From Pseudomonas sp. B28(2017) (GTDB lineage Bacteria > Pseudomonadota > Gammaproteobacteria > Pseudomonadales > Pseudomonadaceae), in contig NZ_NEJH01000002.1 of assembly GCF_002113025.1 (NCBI RefSeq), positions 372,001 through 436,000 of the forward strand: a stretch of DNA of 64,000 nucleotides, read 5' to 3'. Within the stretch, counting starts at the first letter, position 1. Each line of letters opens with the position of its first letter. The notes below the pieces were generated by a model. The model was not told where the DNA came from. It saw only the letters and a list, made by a program, of their open reading frames with translations, and ran no database searches. This document shows, piece by piece, positions 38,030-47,693 of the stretch. The position numbers and the translations under genes are program-made.

Positions 38030-39282
38030 CTAGGAATCTTAAACAGGCGCTGTTCAGCGCCTTGCTGGTATGGGCCGTGGCCTATCCGGTACTCGGTCTG
38101 AAACTGTCCATCGCCGGTATCAGCCTCGAAGTGCAGGGTGCCAGCACCTCGACCCTGTTCATCATCAGCACCTGCTCGGTGCTGATGTTCCTGCGTGTGC
38201 TGTTCGATCGCCAATACTCGGCGGCCATGCGCTCCATGCCCAAGGGTAAACTGATCCCGGCCAGCGCGAGCCACTTCCTGACCCTGCCGACAACCCAGCG
38301 CTGGATCATCATGGCGTTGATCGTCGTTGCACTGGTCTGGCCGTTCTTCGGCTCACGCGGTGCGGTGGACATCGCCACGCTGATCCTGATCTACGTGCTG
38401 CTCGGCCTGGGCCTGAACATCGTGGTCGGCCTGGCCGGCCTGCTCGACCTCGGTTACGTCGGCTTCTACGCCGTGGGCGCCTACAGTTATGCACTGCTGT
38501 CGCACTACTACGGCCTGAGCTTCTGGATCTGCCTGCCGATCGCCGGACTGATGGCGGCCACCTTCGGCTTCCTGCTGGGTTTCCCGGTACTGCGTTTGCG
38601 CGGTGACTATCTGGCGATCGTGACCCTGGGCTTCGGTGAAATCATCCGTCTGTTCCTGCGCAACCTGACCGACCTCACCGGTGGACCGAACGGCATCAGC
38701 AACATTCCCAAACCGTCGCTGTTCGGCCTGAGTTTCGATAGAACGGCCGCCGAAGGCATGCAGACCTTCCACGAGTACTTCGGCCTGACCTACAACCCCG
38801 TCAGCAAGGTGGTTTTCCTCTACCTCGTTGCGTTGTTGCTGGCGCTGTTCGCGCTGTTCGTGATCAACCGCCTGCTGCGCATGCCTATCGGCCGTGCCTG
38901 GGAAGCCTTGCGCGAAGACGAAATCGCCTGCCGTGCCCTGGGCCTGAACCCGACCGTGATCAAGCTGTCTGCCTTCACCCTGGGTGCCTGCTTCGCCGGT
39001 TTCGCCGGTAGCTTCTTCGCCGCGCGTCAAGGGCTGGTCACACCGGAGTCGTTCACCTTCATCGAGTCGGCCACCATCCTCGCCATCGTGGTTCTGGGCG
39101 GCATGGGCTCGCAGTTGGGCGTGGTCCTCGCAGCTGTCGTGATGATCCTGTTGCCCGAGCTGATGCGTGACTTCAGCGAATACCGCATGTTGATGTTCGG
39201 TGCCTTGATGGTGCTGATGATGATCTGGCGTCCTCAAGGTCTGCTGCCGATGCAACGCCCCCACATGGAGCTGCGCAAATGA
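38026..39282 (+). CDS. livM: Branched-chain amino acid ABC permease LivM (BraE)
   Basis: Second permease, 418 residues with 10-11 helices. It carries the N-terminal extension typical of LivM, the block [21 protein letters not shown] in its first part (~120-138), and the ATPase-contact loop [20 protein letters not shown]. Translationally coupled to livH and livG through four-base overlaps. Confidence 0.95.
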
Positions 39283-40046
39283 GCCGTGAGATTCTGAATG
39301 TAAGCGGCCTGAGCATGCGCTTCGGCGGTCTGTTGGCGGTCAATGGCGTAGCCTTGAGCGTCAAAGAGAAACAAGTGGTGTCGATGATCGGCCCCAACGG
39401 TGCCGGCAAGACCACCGTGTTCAACTGCCTGACCGGGTTCTACAAACCCACCGCCGGCAGCATCCAGCTCAACGGTGAAGCGATCGAAGGCCTGCCCGGT
39501 CACAAGATCGCTGGCAAAGGCGTGGTGCGAACCTTCCAGAACGTGCGGTTGTTCAAGGACATGACGGCGGTCGAGAACCTCCTGATCGCCCAGCACCGTC
39601 ACCTGAACACCAACTTCCTGTCCGGCCTGTTCAAGACCCCGTCGTTCCGCAAAAGCGAACGCGAGGCCATGGAATACGCCGAGTTCTGGCTGGAAAAGGT
39701 CAACCTCAAGGAGTTCGCCAACCGTCCGGCCGGCACCCTGGCCTACGGTCAGCAACGTCGCCTGGAAATCGCTCGCTGCATGATGACCCGCCCGCGGATC
39801 CTCATGCTCGACGAACCGGCCGCCGGCCTCAACCCACGGGAAACCGAAGACCTCAAGGCACTGATCGGCACCCTGCGTGAAGAGCATGATGTGACCGTAC
39901 TGCTGATCGAACACGACATGAAACTGGTCATGAGCATTTCCGACCACATCTTCGTGATCAACCAGGGTACACCGCTGGCCAACGGTACGCCGGAACAGAT
40001 CCGCGACAATCCTGAAGTGATCAAAGCCTACCTGGGGGAAGCGTAA
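39279..40046 (+). CDS. livG: Branched-chain amino acid ABC ATPase LivG (BraF)
   Basis: ATP-binding subunit, 255 residues: Walker [10 protein letters not shown] (~36-44), the Q-loop near GFYKPTAG, the ABC signature in degenerate form [13 protein letters not shown], Walker [14 protein letters not shown] and the switch His in IEHDMKL. The degenerate signature is usual for LivG. It ends directly before livF (TAAATG). Confidence 0.96.
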   Translation: MSREILNVSGLSMRFGGLLAVNGVALSVKEKQVVSMIGPNGAGKTTVFNCLTGFYKPTAGSIQLNGEAIEGLPGHKIAGKGVVRTFQNVRLFKDMTAVENLLIAQHRHLNTNFLSGLFKTPSFRKSEREAMEYAEFWLEKVNLKEFANRPAGTLAYGQQRRLEIARCMMTRPRILMLDEPAAGLNPRETEDLKALIGTLREEHDVTVLLIEHDMKLVMSISDHIFVINQGTPLANGTPEQIRDNPEVIKAYLGEA

Positions 40047-40748
40047 ATGCTGCAGTTCGAAAACGTTTCCACCTTCTACGGCAAGATCCAGGCCCTGCAC
40101 GGCGTCAACGTCGAAGTCCGTCAGGGCGAGATCGTGACCCTGATCGGCGCCAACGGTGCCGGCAAGTCGACCCTGCTGATGACGCTCTGCGGTTCGCCGC
40201 AGGCCCACAGCGGCAGCATCCGCTACATGGGTGAGGAACTGGTCGGCCAGGACTCCTCGCAGATCATGCGCAAGAGCATTGCCGTAGTACCGGAAGGTCG
40301 TCGGGTGTTTTCCCGCCTGACCGTGGAAGAAAACCTGTCCATGGGTGGTTTCTTCACCGCCAAGGGCGACTATCAGGAGCAGATGGACAAGGTCCTCGGA
40401 CTTTTCCCGCGCCTGAAAGAACGTTTCAATCAGCGTGGCGGCACCATGTCCGGCGGTGAACAGCAAATGCTCGCCATCGGCCGTGCGCTGATGAGCAAGC
40501 CCAAGCTGTTGCTGCTCGACGAGCCTTCCCTGGGCCTGGCACCGATCATCATCCAGCAGATCTTCGACATCATCGAACAGCTGCGCAAGGACGGTGTGAC
40601 CGTGTTCCTGGTCGAGCAGAACGCCAACCAGGCGCTGAAAATCGCTGACCGCGCGTACGTTCTGGAGAACGGCCGGGTGGTGATGACAGGCACCGGTGAA
40701 GCACTGCTGACCGATCCGAAAGTGCGTGACGCGTACCTCGGTGGCTAA
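40047..40748 (+). CDS. livF: Branched-chain amino acid ABC ATPase LivF (BraG)
   Basis: Second ATP-binding subunit, 233 residues: Walker A GANGAGKST, signature MSGGEQQMLAIGRAL, Walker B LLLLDEPSLGLAP and switch region VEQNANQAL. Starts with no gap after livG. A terminator follows, so it is the last gene of the transporter operon. Confidence 0.96.
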   Translation: MLQFENVSTFYGKIQALHGVNVEVRQGEIVTLIGANGAGKSTLLMTLCGSPQAHSGSIRYMGEELVGQDSSQIMRKSIAVVPEGRRVFSRLTVEENLSMGGFFTAKGDYQEQMDKVLGLFPRLKERFNQRGGTMSGGEQQMLAIGRALMSKPKLLLLDEPSLGLAPIIIQQIFDIIEQLRKDGVTVFLVEQNANQALKIADRAYVLENGRVVMTGTGEALLTDPKVRDAYLGG

Positions 40749-40767
40749 CCTTTGCGGTAAACAAAAG

Positions 40768-40794
40768 AAACGGCCTTCGCGGGCCGTTTTTTTA
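40768..40794 (+). terminator. Terminator of the bra/liv operon
   Basis: AAACGGCC-TTCGC-GGGCCGTTTTTTTA: a short GC stem with a run of seven T residues. Confidence 0.88.
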
Positions 40795-40827
40795 TGCCTG
40801 GCACAACCTCACCAACAATGAAATCTC

Positions 40828-40919
40828 CTGTGGGAGCGAGCTTGCTCGCGATGGCGGCATCACCTTCAACATAGGTGTTGACTGACCCACCACTATCGCG
40901 AGCAAGCTCGCTCCCACAG
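40828..40919. repeat. Inverted REP pair
   Basis: CTGTGGGAGCGAGCTTGCTC and ATCGCGAGCAAGCTCGCTCC elements enclose about 42 bp, between the convergent livF and LysR genes. Confidence 0.88.
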
Positions 40920-40944
40920 GGTCTTTATGGTGTCAGATTTTTTG

Positions 40945-41853
40945 TCACAGCCGATCCAATGCCTCCCCACTGCGCTTGAACCACCCGACCAAATAATCCG
41001 CCAGCACTTGCGTGCGCTTGGGCAATCCGCCCTGATATGGATGCACCAGGTACATCGGCATGCTGCGGGTCTGATAATCACGCAGGAGCCACCGTAAACG
41101 CCCATCGGCCAGTTCTGTTGGCAAACAGTAGGATGGCAGGCGTGCAATACCGGCGCCGACCAGTGCGGCTTTCTTCAAGAGGTTGTAGTGGTTGCTGGCG
41201 AACGGCCCCGACACCCGCACCCGCAGCAACTCGTGCTGCTGGTGATACAGCCATTCTTCGCGGCCGCTGTAATGGCTGTTGAGCAGGCAACGATGCTCGG
41301 CCAGCGCCTGGGGCGTTTGCGGTTCACCGTATTGCTCCAGATAAGCCGGGCTGGCACAGGTCAGCTCCTGCCACGCCAGCAGCGGGCGCGCCACCAGTCG
41401 CTGGTCAATGGCCACGTCAGAGCGAATCGCCAGGTCGAAGCCGTCACGGGACAGGTCGCGGTAACTGTTGTTGAGCTCCAGCTCGATCTGCACCTGAGGG
41501 TATTTGGCGGAGAACTCCAGCAGCAGGCCATCGAAGAAAGTTTCTCCGAGTGATACCGGCACCGTCATCCGCACCGGGCCGGCCATGTCATCCTTCAAAC
41601 GCGCCAGGGCCTGGCGCGCCCGTTCGACTTGCACCACCAGCGCCTGCGCCTGGGGCAACAACGCAGCACCGGCCGCGGTCAGGCTCAGACGGCGGGTGGT
41701 GCGTTGCAAGAGCATCACGGAGAACTGCACTTCCAACTGGCTGATGCGTTTGGACAGTTGGCCTTTGCTGCAACCAAGCTGCTGCGCCGCCAGGGTGAAA
41801 CTTCCCGCTTCGATCAATACAGCGAACGCGGCCAGGTCATCCATCTCGCTCAT
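40945..41853 (-). CDS. LysR-family transcriptional regulator
   Basis: A 302-residue regulator: N-terminal winged helix (MDDLAAFAVLIEAGSF, AAQQLGCSKGQLSKRIS as recognition part) and a periplasmic-binding-type effector domain with the DLAIRSDVAIDQRLVARPL segment typical of the CrgA-like branch. I chose the ATG at 41853, eight bases after GGAAA; the upstream frame is promoter. It is divergent from the SDR gene 107 bp away, so it probably controls that gene. Confidence 0.88.
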   Translation of the reverse strand: MSEMDDLAAFAVLIEAGSFTLAAQQLGCSKGQLSKRISQLEVQFSVMLLQRTTRRLSLTAAGAALLPQAQALVVQVERARQALARLKDDMAGPVRMTVPVSLGETFFDGLLLEFSAKYPQVQIELELNNSYRDLSRDGFDLAIRSDVAIDQRLVARPLLAWQELTCASPAYLEQYGEPQTPQALAEHRCLLNSHYSGREEWLYHQQHELLRVRVSGPFASNHYNLLKKAALVGAGIARLPSYCLPTELADGRLRWLLRDYQTRSMPMYLVHPYQGGLPKRTQVLADYLVGWFKRSGEALDRL

Positions 41854-41960
41854 GGATTGTTTCCATTTGAAAACCAAAGGTTGCCTATTAGTGCGCTTAT
41901 CTGTGAAAAAAACCACCCTAAACTGATACCTCGTTCAACCCACAACGAGGATCAACATCC

Positions 41961-42560
41961 ATGAAAATTCTATTGATCGGCGCAGGCGGTACCATCGGTT
42001 CGGCCATCGACAAAGAACTGTCGCCACGCCACGAAATCATCCGCATCGGTCGCACCAGCGGCGACTTCCAGGTGGACATCAGCGACAGCGCCTCGATTCG
42101 CAAACTGTTCGAGCAGACCGGCAAATTCGACGCGCTGGTGTGCGCCGCCGGCAACGTGACCTTTGCCCCGCTCAATGATATGACCGAAGAGAGCTTTGCC
42201 CTGGGCCTGAAAGACAAACTCATGGGCCAGGTCAACCTGCTGCTGATCGGCCGCGAGTTCGCCAACGACGGTGCTTCGTTCACCTTCACCACTGGCGTGC
42301 TCAGCCACGACCCGATTTACAGCGGTGCCTCGGCGGCGTTGGTCAACGGTGCACTGGACAGTTTCGTGCGGGCCGCCGCCATCGAACTGCCGCGCGGCCT
42401 GCGTGTGAATTCGATCAGCCCGAACGTCCTGGTCGAAGCCATGGGCAAATACGCGCCGTACTTCCGCGGCTTCAAGCCGGTTCCTGCGGTGGATGTGGCA
42501 TTGGCCTACGCCAAGAGCGTGGAAGGCCTGCAAACAGGTCAGACCTTTCACGTCGGCTGA
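41961..42560 (+). CDS. Short-chain dehydrogenase with altered active site
   Basis: A 199-residue SDR-fold protein. Cofactor motif GAGGTIGSA (7-15) and the CAAG turn (61-64, in place of NNAG) are present. At the catalytic YxxxK position there is Tyr120-Ser-Gly-Ala-Ser124, so the lysine is replaced by serine. It may still bind NADP(H), since IRIGRTSGDFQVDI follows the pattern of short SDRs. The regulator-adjacent divergent layout suggests induction by an unknown aldehyde or ketone. The ATG at 41961 is clear. Confidence 0.83.
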   Translation: MKILLIGAGGTIGSAIDKELSPRHEIIRIGRTSGDFQVDISDSASIRKLFEQTGKFDALVCAAGNVTFAPLNDMTEESFALGLKDKLMGQVNLLLIGREFANDGASFTFTTGVLSHDPIYSGASAALVNGALDSFVRAAAIELPRGLRVNSISPNVLVEAMGKYAPYFRGFKPVPAVDVALAYAKSVEGLQTGQTFHVG

Positions 42561-42581
42561 CCGTACTTTCTGACAGACGCG

Positions 42582-43682
42582 TTACTGGCGAGCGATCACG
42601 CCGTTCGCCAGACGCTTGTGCCCAAACTGTCGCAGCCACTGTTGCATCGGCCGTTCAAACCATCGATGACAGATCAGGCTGGCACCGATCAGTACCGAAA
42701 AAAACAGCAGCAACGTCCACGGTTGATAAAAGACATTACGTCCCGGGAAGAATTTATCCACCAGCAGCGCGGCGATAATTTGCAGTGGGAAGTGCAGCAA
42801 ATAGGAGGCGTAGCTGATATCACCCAGCCACGCCAATCGCCGGGCGAGCGGTTCCAGCAACTGATGACACGCCGCAATGGCCATGATCGTCAGCGGAAAC
42901 AACAGCGCAAACCTGATCAACGGCTGATCAGCGCCAAACAGCCACCATCCCGCTGCACAACCTGTTGCCAAACAAATTCCCACCCAGCGCGTGGGCGCCC
43001 GTTGCAGCAGCCACGCGACCCACACATAACCAACGCCACCACAGAAAAAGCTGAACACGCCGAGGGTAATTTTGTACTGGGCAGGAAAGATGCAAGCCGC
43101 CACGGCGATCAACAAAAAGCTGACCAGCGTTGGAAAAGGTGAATAGCGCCACAGCAGGAAGAACGCCGCGTAGAGCAGTACTTCAACAGAGATCGACCAG
43201 GCCGGGCCGTTGAAAGACCAGCCTTGTTCCAATCCCCAGGCTGGGGCAAGAAAAATGTTCAACACGCTGTGATAGAGATCATTGAACGGATAAACAAAAG
43301 CGTTTCCCGTATACCGCGTGTAGACCGTCTGTAGCAACGCAACAGCGCCGAACGTTGCCAGATGCAGCGGATAGATACGGCTGAAACGCTCGATGAAAAA
43401 CTGTTTTCCGGTCAGTTTTCTCTGCGCCACGGCATGACCGGACAACCAGAAAAAGATGAACCCGGACAAGCTGAAGAACAGCGCGACCGCATCGCCACCA
43501 TATCGATAAAACAATGAGAACACGCTGTAGAACGGTTGCTGTTCGGTTTGCAGCTCACCCGGCACTGCTCCTTGAAAAAAGAAGTGTTGCCAGTGCCAGA
43601 ACACCACCGCCAACGCCGCGATACCACGCAGTGCATCCAATGCGTACAGCCGTTTGGGGAAAACAGACAGGTGTTGGTTCAT
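42582..43682 (-). CDS. Acyltransferase family 3 (OafA/YrhL-like) membrane protein
   Basis: A 366-residue membrane acyltransferase with about ten helices. The N-terminal signature LDALRGIAALAVVFWHW carries the catalytic His, and the second block ERFSRIYPLHL and FSLSGFIFFWL are also typical. Such proteins O-acetylate sugars of LPS, peptidoglycan or exopolysaccharide. No glycan cluster is nearby, so the target is unknown. The ATG at 43682 begins the conserved N-terminus; longer reading is not supported. It converges on the SDR gene 21 bp away. Confidence 0.87.
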   Translation of the reverse strand: MNQHLSVFPKRLYALDALRGIAALAVVFWHWQHFFFQGAVPGELQTEQQPFYSVFSLFYRYGGDAVALFFSLSGFIFFWLSGHAVAQRKLTGKQFFIERFSRIYPLHLATFGAVALLQTVYTRYTGNAFVYPFNDLYHSVLNIFLAPAWGLEQGWSFNGPAWSISVEVLLYAAFFLLWRYSPFPTLVSFLLIAVAACIFPAQYKITLGVFSFFCGGVGYVWVAWLLQRAPTRWVGICLATGCAAGWWLFGADQPLIRFALLFPLTIMAIAACHQLLEPLARRLAWLGDISYASYLLHFPLQIIAALLVDKFFPGRNVFYQPWTLLLFFSVLIGASLICHRWFERPMQQWLRQFGHKRLANGVIARQ

Positions 43683-43816
43683 GCCGAAGTGGGCCCGATC
43701 CTGGACAAATGCGCCACTATGCTGCGACGCCCCCGGCAACTCAATCCCTGACACACAAGCCTTGTGATCACAGGCTTGCCTGAGTAACGTGGCGGCACCT
43801 GTCAGGAGACCCCAAG

Positions 43817-44485
43817 ATGCGTGTTGCCCGTTCCTTAGTCCTCGTTGCCCTGCTTCCGCTGTTTGCCGCTTGCCAGTTGTTCGAGGGTGAACGGCAGAGC
43901 GCCTCCCATGTCGGCCAGACACGCATGCAAGGCCAGTTGACCGCAGCGGACGGCAACCTGGTGTTCCAGCCGTGTAACCAGGCAAACCGTTACGTGGTCA
44001 ACGACACGGGCGGTACCAGTGTCCTGCAGCAGGCTGCAAACCTGGCGGACAAACAGGGCAAGCTGTTTGCCGACGTGCGCGGACGGGTTGTGGCTGGCAG
44101 CGGTAGTGACGGCCAGCTCGATCTGGAGCAGTTGTACCGCGTCGAGCGTTCGGGCACCGCGTGCGATGATCCGAACTTCAAACTGCTGATTCTGCGCGCC
44201 GCCGGCCACACCCCGGAGTGGAGCGTGAAAGTCAGTGGCAAAGGCATGGTCGTCGACCGCACCGGCCAGCCGCCGCTGGCCGTGCCTTACGTCGAGGAGC
44301 AACTGGGCGATGGCCGTTTCAACCTCAGCACCGAAGCCAATAACCAGCACATCGAACTCTGGGTTGCACCGCAACGTTGCGTCGACAGCAGCACCGGCAG
44401 CATCCAGCACATGAGCGCCGAGCTGCGAATTGACGGCCAGGTTCAGCGCGGATGCGGTTATTTCGGCGGATCGCGCGACGACTGA
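43817..44485 (+). CDS. Putative lipoprotein (COG3650-like)
   Basis: A 222-residue lipoprotein: signal peptide MRVARSLVLVALLPLFAAC with lipobox LFAAC (Cys19). The mature part contains GQLTAADGNLVFQPCN and SGKGMVVDRTGQPPLAV, which resemble a family of predicted Pseudomonas lipoproteins in which a first domain is an MliC-like or oligonucleotide-binding barrel. Its function is unknown. The ATG at 43817 gives a good signal peptide. Confidence 0.78.
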   Translation: MRVARSLVLVALLPLFAACQLFEGERQSASHVGQTRMQGQLTAADGNLVFQPCNQANRYVVNDTGGTSVLQQAANLADKQGKLFADVRGRVVAGSGSDGQLDLEQLYRVERSGTACDDPNFKLLILRAAGHTPEWSVKVSGKGMVVDRTGQPPLAVPYVEEQLGDGRFNLSTEANNQHIELWVAPQRCVDSSTGSIQHMSAELRIDGQVQRGCGYFGGSRDD

Positions 44486-44532
44486 TTCGACGAGAGGCTG
44501 TTTTTGCCTCACTGGACGCAGCCTTTGGGGCT

Positions 44533-44538
44533 TATAAT
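44533..44538 (+). promoter_or_regulatory. Putative -10 (TATAAT) of the flavoprotein gene
   Basis: Perfect TATAAT, 54 bp upstream of the flavoprotein ATG. No clear -35 at 17 bp; spacing to nearby candidates is poor. Confidence 0.45.
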
Positions 44539-44592
44539 CGCGGGCTTCAAACGCCCTGGCGCAGTTGTGCGCCCCGCGAACCGGATCCCGCC

Positions 44593-46206
44593 ATGTTACG
44601 AATCACCGAACTCAAGTTGCCGATCGACCATCCCGATGAAGACCTGCGCCCTGCCATCGCGCAGCGCCTGGGCATCGCCAGCGATGACCTGCTCGATTTC
44701 ACCTTGTTCAAGCGCAGCTACGATGCGCGTAAAAAGTCCTCCGAACTGTGCTTCATCTACACCATCGACCTTGAAGTTCGCGACGAGGCGGCGGTGCTGC
44801 ACAGGTTCGCCGACGACCGTAACGTCAACGTGGCGCCGGATGTCAGTTACAAAGCGGTAGGCCAGGCGCCGGCTGACCTGAACGCGCGTCCGATCGTCGT
44901 CGGCTTCGGTCCGTGCGGGATTTTCGCCGGGCTGCTGCTGGCGCAAATGGGCTTCAAGCCGATCATCCTCGAACGCGGCACCGAAGTACGCCAGCGCACC
45001 AAGGACACCTGGGGCCTGTGGCGCAAAAGCGTGCTCAACCCCGAATCCAACGTGCAATTTGGTGAAGGCGGCGCGGGGACATTCTCCGACGGCAAACTGT
45101 ACAGCCAGATCAAGGACCCGAAGTTCCTCGGGCGCAAGGTCCTGCATGAATTCGTCAAGGCCGGCGCGCCGGAAGAAATCCTCTACGTCAGCAAACCGCA
45201 CATTGGTACATTCCGTCTGACCGGTGTGGTGGAAAACATGCGTGAGCAGATTCGCGCCCTTGGCGGCGAAGTGCGCTTCCAGCAGCGTGTCACCGACGTG
45301 TTGATCGATGACGGCCAACTGGTCGGCGTCGAGCTCAATGGCGGCGAACAGATCCATTCGAAACATGTGATCCTGGCCCTCGGCCACAGCGCACGCGATA
45401 CATTCCGCATGCTCCACGGCCGTGGCGTGTACATGGAAGCCAAGCCATTCTCGGTGGGTTTCCGCATCGAGCACCCGCAGTCGCTGATCGACCGCGCGCG
45501 CCTGGGCAAGTACGCCGGCCACCCGAAACTGGGCGCCGCCGACTACAAACTGGTGCACCACGCCAGGAATGGTCGTTCGGTCTACAGCTTCTGCATGTGC
45601 CCGGGCGGTACGGTCGTGGCAGCGACGTCCGAACCGAACCGTGTCGTGACCAATGGCATGAGCCAGTACTCGCGTAACGAGCGCAATGCCAACTCCGGCA
45701 TCGTCGTCGGCATCACCCCGGAAGTCGACTATCCGGGCGGTCCGCTGGCCGGTATCGAGTTGCAGGAACGCCTGGAATCCCACGCCTTCGTGCTGGGCGG
45801 CAGCAACTACGAAGCCCCGGCGCAACTGGTCGGCGATTTTATCGCGGGCAAAGCGTCCACCGAATTGGGCAGCGTCGAGCCGTCCTACAAGCCGGGCGTT
45901 GCCCTGGGTGATCTGGCGCTGGCGTTGCCGGCGTTCGCCATCGAAGCGATTCGCGAAGCCTTGCCGGCGTTCGAGAAGCAGATTCGTGGTTACTCGCTGC
46001 ACGATGCTGTGTTGACCGGCATCGAGACGCGTACGTCGTCGCCATTGCGCATTACCCGCAACGAGTCGATGCAGAGCCTGAACGTGAAAGGCTTGTTCCC
46101 GGCCGGTGAAGGTGCCGGTTATGCGGGCGGGATTCTCTCGGCGGGTGTCGACGGGATTCGCATCGCTGAAGCGGTGGCCCGGGACATCCTCGGTCTCGAG
46201 GCTTGA
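44593..46206 (+). CDS. FAD-dependent dehydrogenase (COG2509 family)
   Basis: A 537-residue flavoprotein. After about 95 residues of an N-terminal domain comes the FAD-binding motif IVVGFGPCGIFAG (101-113). Further blocks are GEGGAGTFSDGKLYSQ, ALGHSARDTF and the C-terminal LFPAGEGAGYAGGILSAG that closes the FAD site. Homologues are widespread but of unknown substrate. The ATG at 44593 fits homologues; the frame is open further upstream but overlaps the lipoprotein gene. A TATAAT lies upstream. Confidence 0.86.
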   Translation: MLRITELKLPIDHPDEDLRPAIAQRLGIASDDLLDFTLFKRSYDARKKSSELCFIYTIDLEVRDEAAVLHRFADDRNVNVAPDVSYKAVGQAPADLNARPIVVGFGPCGIFAGLLLAQMGFKPIILERGTEVRQRTKDTWGLWRKSVLNPESNVQFGEGGAGTFSDGKLYSQIKDPKFLGRKVLHEFVKAGAPEEILYVSKPHIGTFRLTGVVENMREQIRALGGEVRFQQRVTDVLIDDGQLVGVELNGGEQIHSKHVILALGHSARDTFRMLHGRGVYMEAKPFSVGFRIEHPQSLIDRARLGKYAGHPKLGAADYKLVHHARNGRSVYSFCMCPGGTVVAATSEPNRVVTNGMSQYSRNERNANSGIVVGITPEVDYPGGPLAGIELQERLESHAFVLGGSNYEAPAQLVGDFIAGKASTELGSVEPSYKPGVALGDLALALPAFAIEAIREALPAFEKQIRGYSLHDAVLTGIETRTSSPLRITRNESMQSLNVKGLFPAGEGAGYAGGILSAGVDGIRIAEAVARDILGLEA

Positions 46207-46234
46207 TATCCGGTCATTGACGTGACACAAATCC

Positions 46235-46326
46235 CTGTGGGAGCGAGCCTGCTCGTGATGGCGGTAGATCAATCAACCTATGTGTTGAATTTGATACCGC
46301 TTTCGCGAGCAGGCTCGCTCCCACAG
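46235..46326. repeat. Inverted REP pair
   Basis: CTGTGGGAGCGAGCCTGCTC and TTCGCGAGCAGGCTCGCTCC elements about 42 bp apart, between the convergent flavoprotein and PLP-enzyme genes. Confidence 0.88.
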
Positions 46327-46348
46327 TGGTATTCGGCGTTTGTGAATT

Positions 46349-47443
46349 TCAGATATTGGCGCGCAATACCGAGTCCGGCAGCGCCTCCCCCCGCTCCACG
46401 GTCGCAGCTACCGCAGCCATCAAGCCACTCAACTCATACCCCTGGGCCTTGAGCCACTTCGGATCGTAATAGGTCGTGGCGTAGCGCTCGCCTCCGTCAC
46501 ACAGAATCGCCACCATTGACCCCGTCTCCCCCGCCGCCTTCATGTGCTGAGCGGCCATCAGTGCGCCAATCAGGTTGGTCCCGCTCGACCCGCCCACATG
46601 GCGCCCCAGACGCTCGGCAAGGTAGTGCATGGCCGCCAGTGACAAGGCATCCGGCACCTTGACCATTGCGTCGATCACCGTGGGCAGAAACGACGCTTCC
46701 ACACGTGGCCGGCCGATGCCTTCGATACGCGAGCCGTGGTCCAGGCGCAAGCTGGCATCGCCAGTCTGGTAGTAATCAAAGAACACCGAACGCTCGGCAT
46801 CGGCACACAGCACGCGGGTGCCATGCTGGCGATAACGCACGTATCGGCCCAGGGTGGCCGTGGTGCCCCCGGTACCGGGGCTGGAAATCAGCCAGCTCGG
46901 CTCGGGATGCTGCTCGAAACGCATCTGATAAAAGATCGACTCGGCAATGTTGTTGTTCGCCCGCCAGTCGGTAGCACGCTCGGCGTAGGTGAACTGGTCG
47001 ATGAAGTGCCCGTCGTGTTCGCGAGCCAGACGCTCGGACTCGGCGTAGATCTGGGTCGGGTCGTCCACCAGATGGCTTTGTCCACCGTAGAAGGCAATTT
47101 GTGCGATCTTTTCCCTGGACGTGGTCGCCGGCATCACCGCAATGAACGGCAAGCCCAGCATGCGCGCGAAGTACGCTTCGGAAATCGCCGTCGAACCGCT
47201 GGACGCTTCAATGACCGGCGCACCGGGTTTGAGCCAGCCGTTACACAGCGCATAAAGAAACAGCGAGCGGGCCAGGCGGTGCTTGAGGCTGCCCGTGGGG
47301 TGGCTGGATTCATCCTTGAAGTACAACTCGATGCCTGGAAAACCCGGTAGCGGCAAGGGAATCAGGTGTGTGTCGGCGCTGCGCTGGAAGTCGGCTTCGA
47401 TGATCCGGATCGCTTCACGGGCCCACTGTCGGTTGTCGCTCAT
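46349..47443 (-). CDS. PLP-dependent cysteine synthase/desulfhydrase family enzyme
   Basis: Fold type II PLP enzyme of 364 residues. Lys54 in HPTGSLKHR is the Schiff-base lysine; EASSGSTAISEA is the substrate loop; SPGTGGTTATLGRY is the phosphate-binding glycine loop, and VAILCDGGERYATT is the C-terminal part. It is related to cysteine synthase and cystathionine beta-synthase but has an N-terminal and C-terminal extension, so it may be a cysteine desulfhydrase. Substrate uncertain. The ATG at 47443 fits. Confidence 0.85.
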   Translation of the reverse strand: MSDNRQWAREAIRIIEADFQRSADTHLIPLPLPGFPGIELYFKDESSHPTGSLKHRLARSLFLYALCNGWLKPGAPVIEASSGSTAISEAYFARMLGLPFIAVMPATTSREKIAQIAFYGGQSHLVDDPTQIYAESERLAREHDGHFIDQFTYAERATDWRANNNIAESIFYQMRFEQHPEPSWLISSPGTGGTTATLGRYVRYRQHGTRVLCADAERSVFFDYYQTGDASLRLDHGSRIEGIGRPRVEASFLPTVIDAMVKVPDALSLAAMHYLAERLGRHVGGSSGTNLIGALMAAQHMKAAGETGSMVAILCDGGERYATTYYDPKWLKAQGYELSGLMAAVAATVERGEALPDSVLRANI

Positions 47444-47638
47444 GATGGTTTTCTCGTTGAATCAGGCAGGAGTTGGCCTTGTCACAGGGCTCAACCATCA
47501 AGCTTAGGAAAAAACCTACATACAGCACAGGCACAGCTGAGATCCAATACGCCCGGCAACTGCTAGGCTCAGGTCCCTGCTGCCGGATTACGTTGTAACG
47601 ACATATAACAAAAAAGAATATAAGTTTTGTTTTAACAA

Positions 47639-47655
47639 CTAACAGTACTTGTTAG
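47639..47655. promoter_or_regulatory. Inverted repeat in the nhaA upstream region
   Basis: CTAACAGTACTTGTTAG: 6-bp arms around a 5-bp centre, 39 bp upstream of the nhaA start, in AT-rich DNA. It may be an operator or part of the leader. Confidence 0.4.
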
Positions 47656-47693
47656 GGTGTAACACCTTTTGAATTCACAGATGGAGAGCGACC

